Shown here: positions 46,875-55,916 of the stretch, one piece after another
How positions within the stretch are numbered: position 1 is the stretch's first letter
How the letters are laid out: each line of letters opens with the position of its first letter
Origin: Verrucomicrobia bacterium IMCC26134
Lineage (GTDB): Bacteria; Verrucomicrobiota; Verrucomicrobiia; Opitutales; Opitutaceae
Assembly (NCBI GenBank): GCA_000972765.1
Contig: CP011265.1
Coordinates: 2,973,001-3,037,000, forward strand
Length of the DNA stretch: 64,000 nucleotides
Direction of reading: 5' to 3'
Position numbers and translations under genes: made by a program
Notes under the pieces: model-generated
The model's input: only the letters and a program-made list of their open reading frames with translations
Database searches by the model: none
What the model was told of the DNA's origin: nothing

Positions 46875-46967
46875 AGCCTCCCTCGTGTTCGCCGGCGACC
46901 ACGAATTCTCCCGACCTTTGACTCCCGCCTTGCGCACCCGCCGCGCCGCGCTCTCTTGAAGGGCCGC

Positions 46968-47972
46968 ATGAACCTCACCAAGCTCTGGGCCGCCCCCATC
47001 GACGACTACGTCATCGACCTCGCCTGGTCGTCCGACGGTGCGCTCCTCGCCGCCGCTTCCGCCGCTGGCCCCATCCATCTCCTCGACGGCCCCACCGGCG
47101 AAAACCGCCGCGCCCTCCCCGGCCACGACGACGGCGCCAACTGCCTCGCCTGGCACCCCTCACAGAGCCTGCTCGCCACCGGCGGCCAGGACGGCAAGGT
47201 GAAGTTCTGGGACGCCGCCACCGCCCAGCACACCGCCACCGCCGACCTTGGCGGCGCCTGGGTCGAGCACCTCGCCTGGCGCCCCGACGGCACCCAGCTC
47301 GCCGCCGCCGCCGGCCGCCGCCTCGCCTTCCTCCGCGCCGACGGCTCCACCCTCTACGCCTTCAAGCCCGCCCCCAAAACCATCAGCGCCATCGCCTGGC
47401 ACCCGCAGGGCGGTGCCCTTGCCTCTGCCTACTTCGGCGGCGTCTGCCTCTGGGACGCCGACGACTTCATCGCGCAAAAGGAATTCCCCTACGCCAACGG
47501 CATCCACACCCTCGCCTGGTCGCCCGACCGCCGCTGGCTAGTCTCCGGCAACGCCGACCCCAGCGTCCACCTCTGGCTCCCCGAGGACGATCAGGAGTTC
47601 CAGATGAGCGGCTACGAGACCAAGGTCAAACAGATCACCTTCGACCATACTTCCAGCCACCTCGCCACCACCGGCGGTCGCGATGTTTGCGTATGGGATT
47701 GCTCCGGCGCCGGCCCCGAAGGCCGCGAGCCTCTGATGTTCCCGCACGATGCCCCGCTCTGCGCCGTCACCTTTCAACACACCCACGGCCTGCTCGCATC
47801 CGCCAGCACCGACGGCGTCGTGCAACTCTGGAGCCCGGAACGCCAGCAGCCCTTGCGCGCCACGGTCAAGATGCCCGCCCCCGCAACCAAACTCGTCTGG
47901 TCGCCCGACGACCGTCTCCTCGCCGTCGGCAGCGAAAAAGGCATCCTCTACATCCTCAAGGTCGAGGCCTGA
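46968..47972 (+). CDS. WD40-repeat beta-propeller protein
   Basis: This 334-residue protein is a run of about seven WD40 repeats (for example WSSDGALLAAASAAGPIHLLDG, CLAWHPSQSLLATGGQDGKVKFWD and LASASTDGVVQLWSPER). ATG 46968 follows a good AAGGG site; an in-frame TTG upstream is less likely. There is no signal peptide, so it is a cytoplasmic scaffold. Downstream are a small Cys protein and a convergent COG0523 GTPase; this neighbourhood suggests a role in metal handling, but function is inferred only from context. Confidence 0.88.
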   Translation: MNLTKLWAAPIDDYVIDLAWSSDGALLAAASAAGPIHLLDGPTGENRRALPGHDDGANCLAWHPSQSLLATGGQDGKVKFWDAATAQHTATADLGGAWVEHLAWRPDGTQLAAAAGRRLAFLRADGSTLYAFKPAPKTISAIAWHPQGGALASAYFGGVCLWDADDFIAQKEFPYANGIHTLAWSPDRRWLVSGNADPSVHLWLPEDDQEFQMSGYETKVKQITFDHTSSHLATTGGRDVCVWDCSGAGPEGREPLMFPHDAPLCAVTFQHTHGLLASASTDGVVQLWSPERQQPLRATVKMPAPATKLVWSPDDRLLAVGSEKGILYILKVEA

Positions 47973-47985
47973 GCCTCCGCCTGCC

Positions 47986-48282
47986 ATGCACCGCTTCATC
48001 CCCGACCCCGCCGCGCCAGCGCAGCCGGACTACCTCGAAGCGGACCAACTCCTCGCCCTCAAAAAGATCGTCCGCGACCTTCTGCTCCTGCCGGACGACA
48101 CGCCCGTGGTCCTTTCCGAGGTCCCCTGCGCCGATGCCGGTTGTCCGCTTCTGGAGACGACGCTCGCCGTCTTCCCCGACCACGAGCCGCCCCGTCGCTG
48201 GAAATTCACCCGCCCCCGCGCCGCGCTCACCAAACTCATGCTCGCGCAGACCCTTGCCAGCCCGCCAAAGCCCTCCGCGTAG
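47986..48282 (+). CDS. Small protein with a CxxxxC motif, unknown
   Basis: This 98-residue protein has the motif EVPCADAGCPLLET with C48 and C53. The N-terminal half is helical (ADQLLALKKIVRDLLLL). I believe that small proteins with a C-x4-C-P-x-x-E-T segment recur near COG0523 genes, but I cannot name a family with confidence. ATG 47986 starts 13 bp after the WD40 stop, so both genes are probably co-transcribed. The two cysteines could bind the metal delivered by the GTPase encoded downstream (inference). Confidence 0.65.
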   Translation: MHRFIPDPAAPAQPDYLEADQLLALKKIVRDLLLLPDDTPVVLSEVPCADAGCPLLETTLAVFPDHEPPRRWKFTRPRAALTKLMLAQTLASPPKPSA

Positions 48283-48332
48283 CAACGGCGCTTGCACGCT
48301 ATACCTCTTCCGGACACGCCCCTCACCCGCCC

Positions 48333-49595
48333 TCAGATTTCCAGGCACCCATCCAACTGCGCCCGCAACTCCGCCTCCCGCGCCGCCACGCCGACACCGA
48401 TCAACACGATCTCCTGCCGCCGGTCGCCCCAAGGCTCCTCCCAAAGCTTCGCCACTGTCGGCGGCACATCGCCCCTCCGCGCCCGCCCCGTCTCCACCCG
48501 CGCCGCCCACCAGGTGCTCAAGGTCTCCCAGCGCACCACTCCTCCCGCCAGCGACACATAGCCCATCTCGTCCGGCTGCGCTCGCGTCCAAAAAAAACCC
48601 TTCGCCCTCAGCAAGCCCGGCAACCCGTCCGCAAACGCCGTCCGCAATCGCTCCTCGTTAAAAGGCACCCGCGCGCGGTAAATGCAACTCGTGATCCCGT
48701 ATTTGCTCTCATGATACGCAGCCGCTTTTGGCCGGGCCGCGAAGCCCGCCGCAGGCTCATTGGCCACCCGGTTCAGCTCCCGAATCCACCTTGCCGCCCC
48801 ACCCGTCGCCGCCGCATCGAAACGCACCCGCCCGGTAAAAAACTCCGCCGCCACCTGCCCGCGTTCGGTGCTCACGATCTCGGCCCGCGCGTTCAATCCC
48901 GCCACCAGCGCCTCTGCCCGCGCCACCTCGTCCCCCGCCTCCGTCGCACGGTCGCACTGGTTTAAAATCACCACGTCGGCGCACTCCACCTGCTCCAGCA
49001 TCAGCTCAAACACCGGTCTCGCCCCGCTTGCCGGCACCAAGCGCCCGGCCTTGGCTTCCGAAGCCCTGGCGAAGGAGGCCGCTTCATTCGCGAACGCCAC
49101 CACGTCGATTACCGTCACCATCGCCGCCGGCACCACCAGATCGGCCAGCGACTTTCCGAAAGGATTCTTGCGCGTAAACAACCCCATCACTCCGCGGGGC
49201 TCCGCCACTCCGCTCGTCTCCACAAAAATATGTTCGTAGCGCCCGCTCGCCGCCAACCGCGCGATCGCCTCGCCCAGCTCGTCCGAGCCCGAGCAACACA
49301 CGCAGCCATTACCCAGCTCCACGATCGCCTCCGCCCCCGCCAGTCCCGCCGCCGTATCGGCCTCGCTCGCCGCCCGCACCACCGCCCCATCGATATTCAC
49401 CGCCGCCACGTCATTCACAATCGCCGCCCAGCGCGCACCGCCACCACCCGCTCCCGCCGTGCCCGCCTGCGCCAGCAACTGCCGCAACAGCGTCGTTTTT
49501 CCCGCCCCCAAAAAACCGCAAAACACCGTCACCCAGGGCCGTTGCTGATCAGGATTAATCACCAGACCACTCAGCCCCACCCGCCATCTCCGCAC
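48333..49595 (-). CDS. Second COG0523 (CobW-family) GTPase
   Basis: This 420-residue G3E GTPase has Walker [10 protein letters not shown] (27-35), the metal-binding NGCVCC motif (C98, C100, C101), switch region FVETSGVAEP and the C-terminal CobW_C domain (KGFFWTRAQPDEMGYVSLAG). The specificity loop reads NQCD rather than NKxD. Unlike the first COG0523 protein it has no His-rich insertion. It is transcribed toward the WD40-small protein pair. It is a metallochaperone-type GTPase; the metal cannot be read from the sequence. Confidence 0.9.
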   Translation of the reverse strand: MRRWRVGLSGLVINPDQQRPWVTVFCGFLGAGKTTLLRQLLAQAGTAGAGGGGARWAAIVNDVAAVNIDGAVVRAASEADTAAGLAGAEAIVELGNGCVCCSGSDELGEAIARLAASGRYEHIFVETSGVAEPRGVMGLFTRKNPFGKSLADLVVPAAMVTVIDVVAFANEAASFARASEAKAGRLVPASGARPVFELMLEQVECADVVILNQCDRATEAGDEVARAEALVAGLNARAEIVSTERGQVAAEFFTGRVRFDAAATGGAARWIRELNRVANEPAAGFAARPKAAAYHESKYGITSCIYRARVPFNEERLRTAFADGLPGLLRAKGFFWTRAQPDEMGYVSLAGGVVRWETLSTWWAARVETGRARRGDVPPTVAKLWEEPWGDRRQEIVLIGVGVAAREAELRAQLDGCLEI

Positions 49596-49932
49596 AAGTC
49601 GCGTTGTTCATCATTCAAAAATGAGACCGCCACGGGCGCGAACGCAAAGCTCGCGTCCCACCCACGATCACCTTGCGTGGCGACTACAACTTCACACCAG
49701 CGGTTGCCTGCTCAGACTGCAAACACACCGAATACTGCCCGCTTCGAGGCAGAGTATAAGCATATAACGTGCTTCGGAGAACAGAGCTTCCAACTTAAAA
49801 GTCCGGAGCCAGGCGTTTTCACCGCCGCGTTTTACCGGTATTTCTTACTCCCATTTGAAACCCGCCCTACTCAAACCGCGTCGAATTGAAAGTGACGTTC
49901 CGTGATCACTCCAGACTGAAACCCCTCCAACC
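49596..49932. other. Intergenic region, no gene recognised
   Basis: About 337 bp upstream of the GTPase gene and the small secreted protein gene. It holds a near-perfect hairpin, GGGCGCGA/TCGCGTCCC (49634-49659), resembling a dispersed REP element. The rest is AT-richer than the surroundings with no motif recognised; it probably contains both divergent promoters. Confidence 0.5.
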
Positions 49933-50343
49933 ATGAAACTCCGCCCCATCGCCTGCCTCACCATTATCCTCGCCCTGACCGCTTTTTCACAAGCAGAAGA
50001 ACTCCCGAAGGGAGCGAAGAAGGAAATCCATGCAGCCGTAAAAGAACAGAATGGCGCAGACATCCCTCCGGCCCTTCGCACGCCACGCGTAGATGCCCGG
50101 ACGGAAAAAATGCGACTGCTCATCGTTCAGGGCATCAAAGACGGCCAGCTCAGCGGCGGAGAAGCGAGCACACTCGAACGCGAACTCAGCCGTATCGAAC
50201 GCGACGAGAAAAGCGCCAAGAAGGACGGCAAGGCCGACCGCGGCGAGCGCATCAGGCTCAACCGCGACATCAACGAGCTCCATGAGCGCATTTGGGCGAA
50301 AACCCATAATGGCACCAAGCCCGCCGAACCGCTCGAGAAATAA
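49933..50343 (+). CDS. Small exported helical protein
   Basis: This 136-residue protein has a signal peptide (about 1-21, ILALTAFSQAEE). The mature part is highly charged and helical (SGGEASTLERELSRIERDEKSAKKDG, in pieces SGGEASTLERELSRIERDEK and SAKKDGKADRG), likely a coiled coil. DGKADRGERIRLNRDINELH resembles an EF-hand-like loop (KDGKADRGE). No family was recognised. It stands alone between a hairpin region and a gene-poor stretch. It probably acts in the periplasm; the role is unknown. Confidence 0.6.
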   Translation: MKLRPIACLTIILALTAFSQAEELPKGAKKEIHAAVKEQNGADIPPALRTPRVDARTEKMRLLIVQGIKDGQLSGGEASTLERELSRIERDEKSAKKDGKADRGERIRLNRDINELHERIWAKTHNGTKPAEPLEK

Positions 50344-50690
50344 CTCGGCGGTTTTGGATACGACGAATTGGCTTTTTTAAAACTAGGGCCTTATCGAAAC
50401 CGCCTCAACCTTTACCACCAAAGCCAGAGCAGAGGATTAGGATGTTCGCAAGGCACGGGGACGACGACTTAATACCCTAAAAAACCGGCGCCACGCCGTT
50501 ATATTGTCCTATTCGATATTTTAGAGGGAAAACGCCCCAGCGCGCTGGGCTTAGTCGGGGTTCTAGGCAAAAGCAGTCAGGCATGCACCCGGTTGATACC
50601 GGACGGCAGATAAAACTCCCTTCGCGCTCCATAAACTCGTGTGACCACCATTGCGCCGCCCCACCCCGTGCGTTTGCTTTTAAAACTTCC
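50344..50690. other. Intergenic region, no gene recognised
   Basis: About 347 bp without a supported gene. A perfect 14-bp palindrome CCCAGCGCGCTGGG lies at 50536-50549, with AT-rich sequence on its left. The promoter of the following EamA transporter is expected here. Confidence 0.5.
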
Positions 50691-51617
50691 ATGCCCGACA
50701 CCCGACCGCCGCTTCGAGCCTATGTGCTCGCCTTCACCACGATTTACCTCGTCTGGGGCAGCACCTATCTGGCTATCCGCGTCAGCGTGGAGTCGATGCC
50801 TCCCTTCGCCATGGCGGCCCTGCGCTTCGCAATCGCCGGGGTAATGCTCATGACCTTGCTCAAACTTCGCGGAGCCGTCTGGCCGACGGGCCGCCAGTGG
50901 CGCGACGCCTTTATCTCCGGTTTTTTTCTTCTGCTGGGCGGCAATGGACTCGTCTCCTGGGCTGAGCAAAGCGTGCCCTCCGGCATCACCGCGCTCATCA
51001 TCGGGGCAAGCCCGCTCTTCATCGTGCTGGCGGACTGGGCCTGGCCGGGCGGGCGGCGGCCGGGAGCGGTGACCTTGGCCGCCATGTTGCTGGGCTTTGC
51101 CGGCGTCGCCTGGCTCGCCGCGCCCTGGGAACACGCCGCACCGGATCACCTCAACCCGGCGGGGGTCGCCGTTATCCTGCTGTCCTGCCTGTCGTGGTCC
51201 ATCGGCGCAATCTTCGGCCGGAACGTGCGCGCCCCGGCACCGCCCTTCGTGGCCGCCGCCGCGCAGATGCTCGCCGGCAGCGTGTGGCTCGCGCTCGCCG
51301 CCTGGGCGCATGGCGACCTCGCGGCGTGGAATTCCACGATGATCACGAACCGCTCCTGGCTGGCCTTCGCTTATCTGGTGATCGCGGGCTGCCTCGGTGG
51401 CTATACGGCCTTCGTGTGGCTGCTCAAACACTCCACCCCCGCCCGCACCGCCACTTACGCCTATGTAAACCCGGTGGTCGCCGTGTTCCTCGGGTGGCTG
51501 CTGCTGGCCGAGCCGGTAAACGCCCGCACCTTGTCCGCGTCGGTGATCATCCTGACGGCCGTGGTCATCATCTCCACGCAAGGAAAGCGAGGCGCGAAAA
51601 AGAGCGCGGCCACCTGA
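50691..51617 (+). CDS. EamA-type DMT superfamily transporter
   Basis: This 308-residue protein has about ten membrane helices in two EamA repeats. The first includes IYLVWGSTYLAIRVSVE and ADWAWPGGRRP; the second repeats LVIAGCLGGYTAFVWLL and PVVAVFLGWLLLAEPVNARTL. It is similar to YedA-type exporters of small metabolites. ATG 50691 was chosen because the upstream extension lacks membrane character. The gene is a single unit convergent with the TPR gene. The substrate is unknown. Confidence 0.88.
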   Translation: MPDTRPPLRAYVLAFTTIYLVWGSTYLAIRVSVESMPPFAMAALRFAIAGVMLMTLLKLRGAVWPTGRQWRDAFISGFFLLLGGNGLVSWAEQSVPSGITALIIGASPLFIVLADWAWPGGRRPGAVTLAAMLLGFAGVAWLAAPWEHAAPDHLNPAGVAVILLSCLSWSIGAIFGRNVRAPAPPFVAAAAQMLAGSVWLALAAWAHGDLAAWNSTMITNRSWLAFAYLVIAGCLGGYTAFVWLLKHSTPARTATYAYVNPVVAVFLGWLLLAEPVNARTLSASVIILTAVVIISTQGKRGAKKSAAT

Positions 51618-51686
51618 GCGGGCCGCCGCGCGGGGAGACGTCAGTGCGGATAGCCGCCTCAGGTGAAAAGCCGGAAGCAGACGGAA

Positions 51687-53090
51687 TTAACCCGCGACCC
51701 GCGCCGTGGTGCCGACCCCAAGCCGTGTTTCGAGGGCGCGCAGTCCCTCAATGAGGGCCTGTGTGCGGGAAATCTCCGCCGATGTGAGATTGGGCAAGGG
51801 CCGCTGCAAAATTTCCTGCTTCGCTTGAGCGAGAACCTGGGCCGCCACCTGCGCCCGCGGTCCGGGCACCTCGCCGAGATGCTCGCCGATGAACTCCGCC
51901 AAAAACTGCGGCTGTTGCGTGCGATAAAGCCATGCTCCAAATTCAAACAAGCGGAGGCCGAGCCCGGGACCGCCGATCAGCTCCTCTTCGCCGCGCTCTT
52001 TCCAAACCGCGGCCAGCGCCAGGCCGTCCTCGGCCAGATCTCCCACCTCGGCGCGCAGTTCACCCGCATCCTTGGCCGCCACCGTGAGCTGGGCGCCCAG
52101 GATAACGCAGATCGCATGGCGAGCGCGCAGGCCCAGGATTCCGGCGGGCACTTCATCGCGCTCATCCGCCGCGATCAGCGCGAGCACCACACGCAACTCG
52201 CGCAGCGCGCCCTCGGTGTCGTCCGCCTGGGCGAGTGCCTGACCGAGTTGAAAATTGATATCGGCATAGTCCCAGGGCTCCAGCTGCTGCCCGGTTTTTT
52301 CCGAGAAAGCCCGCAGCGTGGCCAGGGCCTGGCTGTGCGAACGTGCCGCCTCGGCGGGCTCACCCAGAGCCATCTTTGCCTCGGCACGGCCGCCCCAGGC
52401 AGCGACGACATTCGGGGTCAAAGCAGGGTTGGCCGCCGCCAGTTGCTGGAAGAGCCCGAGGGATTGCTCGAAGGATTTCAGGGCGTCGTCCCACTGCTCG
52501 ATTTTGTTAAAACGACGTAGAGCCGAGCCGCGATTCATCCAGGCGGCCCCGAGCATGCCCGCCAACTCGGCGTCCACCTTGCCTTGGTCGGAAAGAGTGC
52601 CCAGCCACCCGACCGTCTGGTCGTAACAACGCACCGCCTCGAGCCAGGCTTTTTCATCACGATACCGTTGCAGGACGTTGCCACGATTCATCCACGCGAC
52701 CGCCCGCCCCACCGTTGGTCCGGGACCGGTCAATCCGTCGATCGAGGCGATGGCGCGTCCGTAGCATTCGAGCGCTTGCGCGGCGGCCTCGGCGGTGCCG
52801 GCTGCTTCGCAGAGGTGTCCACGCTTCAACCACAGGGTTGAGCGTGCGGCCGCAAGGTTCGGCGCGGGCTTGTGAGCCCCTGCATCGGCGCTCGCGCCCT
52901 CGGGGGTGGGCGCAGCGGCAGCCTGCGCCTTTGCAGTCGCATCAGCCTGGTCGATCAAGGCCAGCACCCGGTCGCAGGCCTGCAAACCCGCCATCCATTT
53001 CCCGGGTTCAGCGGAGCGCCGGGCCTCATCGAGCAGCGCGACCACCGACTCGATTTCTTGATGCAAGGCCATGTCCAGGGAGGGGTTCAT
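51687..53090 (-). CDS. Tetratricopeptide-repeat protein
   Basis: This 467-residue alpha-helical protein is built of TPR-like repeats (for example AWMNRGNVLQRYRDEKAWLEAVRCY and AWMNRGSALRRFNKIEQWDDALKSF). ATG 53090 is chosen; the frame runs on to 53171 but the extra part looks non-coding. There is no signal peptide, so it likely forms a protein-interaction scaffold in the cytoplasm. An Ala-rich insertion sits near residues 70-90. It is divergent from the small membrane protein. I did not assign a specific function. Confidence 0.8.
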   Translation of the reverse strand: MNPSLDMALHQEIESVVALLDEARRSAEPGKWMAGLQACDRVLALIDQADATAKAQAAAAPTPEGASADAGAHKPAPNLAAARSTLWLKRGHLCEAAGTAEAAAQALECYGRAIASIDGLTGPGPTVGRAVAWMNRGNVLQRYRDEKAWLEAVRCYDQTVGWLGTLSDQGKVDAELAGMLGAAWMNRGSALRRFNKIEQWDDALKSFEQSLGLFQQLAAANPALTPNVVAAWGGRAEAKMALGEPAEAARSHSQALATLRAFSEKTGQQLEPWDYADINFQLGQALAQADDTEGALRELRVVLALIAADERDEVPAGILGLRARHAICVILGAQLTVAAKDAGELRAEVGDLAEDGLALAAVWKERGEEELIGGPGLGLRLFEFGAWLYRTQQPQFLAEFIGEHLGEVPGPRAQVAAQVLAQAKQEILQRPLPNLTSAEISRTQALIEGLRALETRLGVGTTARVAG

Positions 53091-53259
53091 ATGCGTTAAA
53101 GGCGAAGACGATAAACGGGACCATCCAAGAAAGACACGTCCCGAATCAGAGCGAGCCGGCAAATTCGCCAACTAGGGATATACCCATAAACATCATGAAA
53201 TAACTGAAATGGCTCCTTGAATCTCGCGTCCTGCGTCTGCTTGGTGTGAGTTTATTCGT

Positions 53260-53895
53260 ATGCTTGTCCCTTGGCAACTTATCCTGATCGGCCTAGCGCT
53301 GGGGCTGATTCCGCCTCGATTATTTTACGGTTCCGGTTACCGCCATGGCACCCTGATGGACGCGACCAACCCCGAATATCTGCGCACCAGCAGCGATTCG
53401 GGCAGCGGCCGTAAACGTCGGCTGTGGTGGAAAGTGCCGCTCTTCTGGATCGACCCCATACGCGGCTACTTCAGCGCGCATTTTGTGGCGCTAGGGCTCT
53501 ATCAAATGCCGATGGATTACACCGAGCAGATAGTGACTATTTTAGGCATACAATGCATCGCAACCTTTGTGATTTTAGTAGTCCAAATGGAATTTGGGCG
53601 GCAAAGATCCCGGAAACTCCTCGCCCCCGTAGCGTTTTTGGTGGGCTACTTGATCGGAGGCAGAATAGGCCTCGAACTCCTGGGTGCGGCTGTTGCGTTT
53701 TTGGGCCTGAGCACAGCGATAACCTCCCGAAATATAAAAACCGGTCTCTGCGCTACCAGTGCAGCCGCTATTGGACTTGGCTGGATATTTCTGGGAGCAA
53801 CAGCGAACCTAGGAATATTCGCCGTCACGGCCTTGGCCCCAATTCCCTACGCCTTTTTTCGCAAAGCCAGCCTGGTGATTCCGATGCGGAGTTGA
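53260..53895 (+). CDS. Membrane protein of unknown function
   Basis: This 211-residue protein has hydrophobic segments at about 5-22, 92-110, 123-136, 140-153, 165-180 and 183-198. A charged loop (SSDSGSGRKRRLWWKVP) follows the first helix. ATG 53260 starts the first hydrophobic segment. No family is recognised. The codon use is less GC-biased than neighbours (many A/T third positions), so it may have a separate history. It precedes the yceH gene by 69 bp. Confidence 0.6.
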   Translation: MLVPWQLILIGLALGLIPPRLFYGSGYRHGTLMDATNPEYLRTSSDSGSGRKRRLWWKVPLFWIDPIRGYFSAHFVALGLYQMPMDYTEQIVTILGIQCIATFVILVVQMEFGRQRSRKLLAPVAFLVGYLIGGRIGLELLGAAVAFLGLSTAITSRNIKTGLCATSAAAIGLGWIFLGATANLGIFAVTALAPIPYAFFRKASLVIPMRS

Positions 53896-53964
53896 TTCAA
53901 GCGCAACGCGATTACCTGCCCGACCTATGCGTCCGCAGCATTTTTCCGTCCCTACACCCCAAGA

Positions 53965-54672
53965 ATGAGCGAGGCCGAGTCATCCGCCCCTGCCGGCAAC
54001 AACGATGTCCCTGCCCGGGAGCCGCTTTCACTGCTGGCCGCCCGGGTCCTGGGCTGTCTGCTAGAAAAGGAACTGAGCACCCCGGACGTATACCCGCTTT
54101 CCCTCAACAGTCTGGTCAATGCCTGCAATCAAAAGAGCAACCGCGCCCCCGTCATGGAAGCCAGTGCCAGAGAGGTCGAGGCCGCCATCGAGACGCTCCG
54201 CTCGCATCGGCTCGCATCGGTCGTTTCCGAGGCCGACGCACGGGTGACCAAATACCGGCACACCGTGACGACTCTGTATCCGATCCTAGATACCCAGTAT
54301 CGGGCCATTCTGGCTGAACTGCTGCTGCGTGGTCCGCAAACGACCGCCGAACTCCGGATGCGGGCCGAGCGCATGGCTCCCCTCCCGGATATGGAGGGCA
54401 CGGATACGATGCTCGCCGCATTGTCTGATACGGCCTCCGGTTCCTTGGTGCGAAAACTCCCGCGACAGGCCGGCAAGAAAGAAGCGCGCTGGTCACAGTT
54501 ATTGACCGGCGAGCCTGATACCGAAGAGACCTCACTTGGAAGCGCAAGGGAGCCCATGAAGGTTTACCTCACTGTCCCGCCCGAGATCACCAACCGACTG
54601 GCCTCCCTAGAGGCCGAGGTCTCCACCCTGCGCGAAGAACTCAAGGCACTGCGCGCCGAACTTGGCGCCTGA
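53965..54672 (+). CDS. yceH: YceH-family (DUF480) protein
   Basis: This 235-residue protein has the DUF480 double winged-helix fold: LSLLAARVLGCLLEKELSTPDVYPLSLNSLVNACNQKSNR (pieces RVLGCLLEKELSTPDVYPLS and LNSLVNACNQKSNR), then AILAELLLRGPQTTAELRMRAERM. A C-terminal coiled coil (ASLEAEVSTLREELKALRAEL) extends it. Family members are widespread but of unclear function, possibly DNA-binding. A small perfect hairpin follows the stop. No operon partner is seen; the nuo operon begins 187 bp later. Confidence 0.9.
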   Translation: MSEAESSAPAGNNDVPAREPLSLLAARVLGCLLEKELSTPDVYPLSLNSLVNACNQKSNRAPVMEASAREVEAAIETLRSHRLASVVSEADARVTKYRHTVTTLYPILDTQYRAILAELLLRGPQTTAELRMRAERMAPLPDMEGTDTMLAALSDTASGSLVRKLPRQAGKKEARWSQLLTGEPDTEETSLGSAREPMKVYLTVPPEITNRLASLEAEVSTLREELKALRAELGA

Positions 54673-54684
54673 GCAAAGCTCAGG
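54668..54684 (+). terminator. Small hairpin at yceH end
   Basis: CCTGAGC and GCTCAGG form a perfect 7-bp stem with loop AAA, spanning the yceH stop. A second hairpin, TGCAGCA/TGCTGCA (54699-54718), follows. No T tract is present, so it may be a weak terminator. Confidence 0.4.
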
Positions 54685-54859
54685 TCTCGCGCTGACTGTG
54701 CAGCATAAGCCTGCTGCATGGGGAAACACAGCACGCACCGCCAAATAACGCGGCAGGTTGAGAGCAAAGAGTGCCCAGCATCAGCCAAGAAACACACCGG
54801 CTTGCCCGTTGAGCCCATGTAATCCCGATCCCAGAGTGGGAGCCTCAACCGCTGCTCCC

Positions 54860-55231
54860 ATGTCCGACCACCCCTATGCCTTCCTCGCCCTGTTCCTCGG
54901 GGTGGCGATTGCATTCCCCCTCATCATGCTCGGGGTCGCTCAACTCTGGGTTCACTTCTTCCAGGCGGCCAAACCGGGTGCGCTGAAAAACAGCACCTAT
55001 GAGTGCGGCCTCGCCGCCACCGGAGACTCGTGGATCCAGTTCAAGGCCCACTACTACCTCTACGCCATCCTGTTCCTCGTTTTCGACGTCGAGATCCTCT
55101 TCCTCCTGCCTTTCGCCGTCGCCTTCACCAGCCTCCCCGCTGGCGCCTTGTTCGCCATGCTCGCCTTTATCTTCCTCCTTGCCGAGGGCCTCGTCTGGGC
55201 CTGGGCACGCGGCCACCTCGCTTGGAAATGA
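54860..55231 (+). CDS. nuoA: NADH-quinone oxidoreductase subunit A
   Basis: This 123-residue membrane subunit of complex I has three helices. Conserved elements are [44 protein letters not shown], seen here as [32 protein letters not shown] and [10 protein letters not shown]. It heads the operon. ATG 54860 is the natural start, since the upstream frame is antisense sequence. The stop overlaps the nuoB ATG. Confidence 0.95.
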   Translation: MSDHPYAFLALFLGVAIAFPLIMLGVAQLWVHFFQAAKPGALKNSTYECGLAATGDSWIQFKAHYYLYAILFLVFDVEILFLLPFAVAFTSLPAGALFAMLAFIFLLAEGLVWAWARGHLAWK

Positions 55232-55914
55232 GCACCCCCGCCTCCACTCCCGTCTACGTGCCCTTTCCCGCCGCCGGCGAACTCTCCGACGCCGACCGCG
55301 AGGACCTGCGCCGCAACGGCATCCTCCTCACCAGTCTTGAAGAACTTTACAACTGGGGACGCAGTAACTCCATCTGGCCTCTCCAATTCGGCCTCGCTTG
55401 CTGCGCCATCGAGATGATCGCCGCCGCCACCGCCCGCTTCGACATCGCCCGCTTCGGCGCCGAGATCTTCCGCCCGTCCCCCCGCCAGGCCGACCTGATG
55501 ATCGTCTCGGGCACCGTTACCAAAAAGATGGCCCCGCTCGTCGTCCGCCTCTGGAACCAGATGCCCGAGCCCAAATACTGCATCGCCATGGGCGCCTGCG
55601 CCATCTCCGGAGGCCCCTTCAAACAGGGCTACAACGTCCTCAAGGGCATCGACCGCTTCCTCCCGGTTGACATCTACATCCCCGGTTGCCCCCCGCGCCC
55701 CGAAGCCCTGCTCAACGGACTGATTAAGCTCCAGGAGCAGATCAAGGGCGAGCACCTCAACGGCCCCCGCTCCGCCCGCCATCTACGCGACGACGCTCCC
55801 AGCGAGTATCCCATTCCCGAATACGGAACCCACGACCTAACCCCCGCCCAAAATCCAGCCCTCTGGTCCGCGCCCGCTCCACCACGCTACCCGCCCGTCG
55901 ACCCGACCGCCTGA
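55228..55914 (+). CDS. nuoB: NADH-quinone oxidoreductase subunit B
   Basis: This 228-residue subunit carries the N2 [4Fe-4S] cluster next to the quinone site. Its four ligands are visible: C58 and C59 (LACCAIEM), C124 (MGACAISGG) and C154 (IPGCPPRPE). The C-terminus extends beyond the usual end with a Pro-rich tail. It overlaps nuoA by 4 bp and is followed immediately by nuoC. Confidence 0.96.
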   Translation: MSTPASTPVYVPFPAAGELSDADREDLRRNGILLTSLEELYNWGRSNSIWPLQFGLACCAIEMIAAATARFDIARFGAEIFRPSPRQADLMIVSGTVTKKMAPLVVRLWNQMPEPKYCIAMGACAISGGPFKQGYNVLKGIDRFLPVDIYIPGCPPRPEALLNGLIKLQEQIKGEHLNGPRSARHLRDDAPSEYPIPEYGTHDLTPAQNPALWSAPAPPRYPPVDPTA

Positions 55915-55916
55915 CC

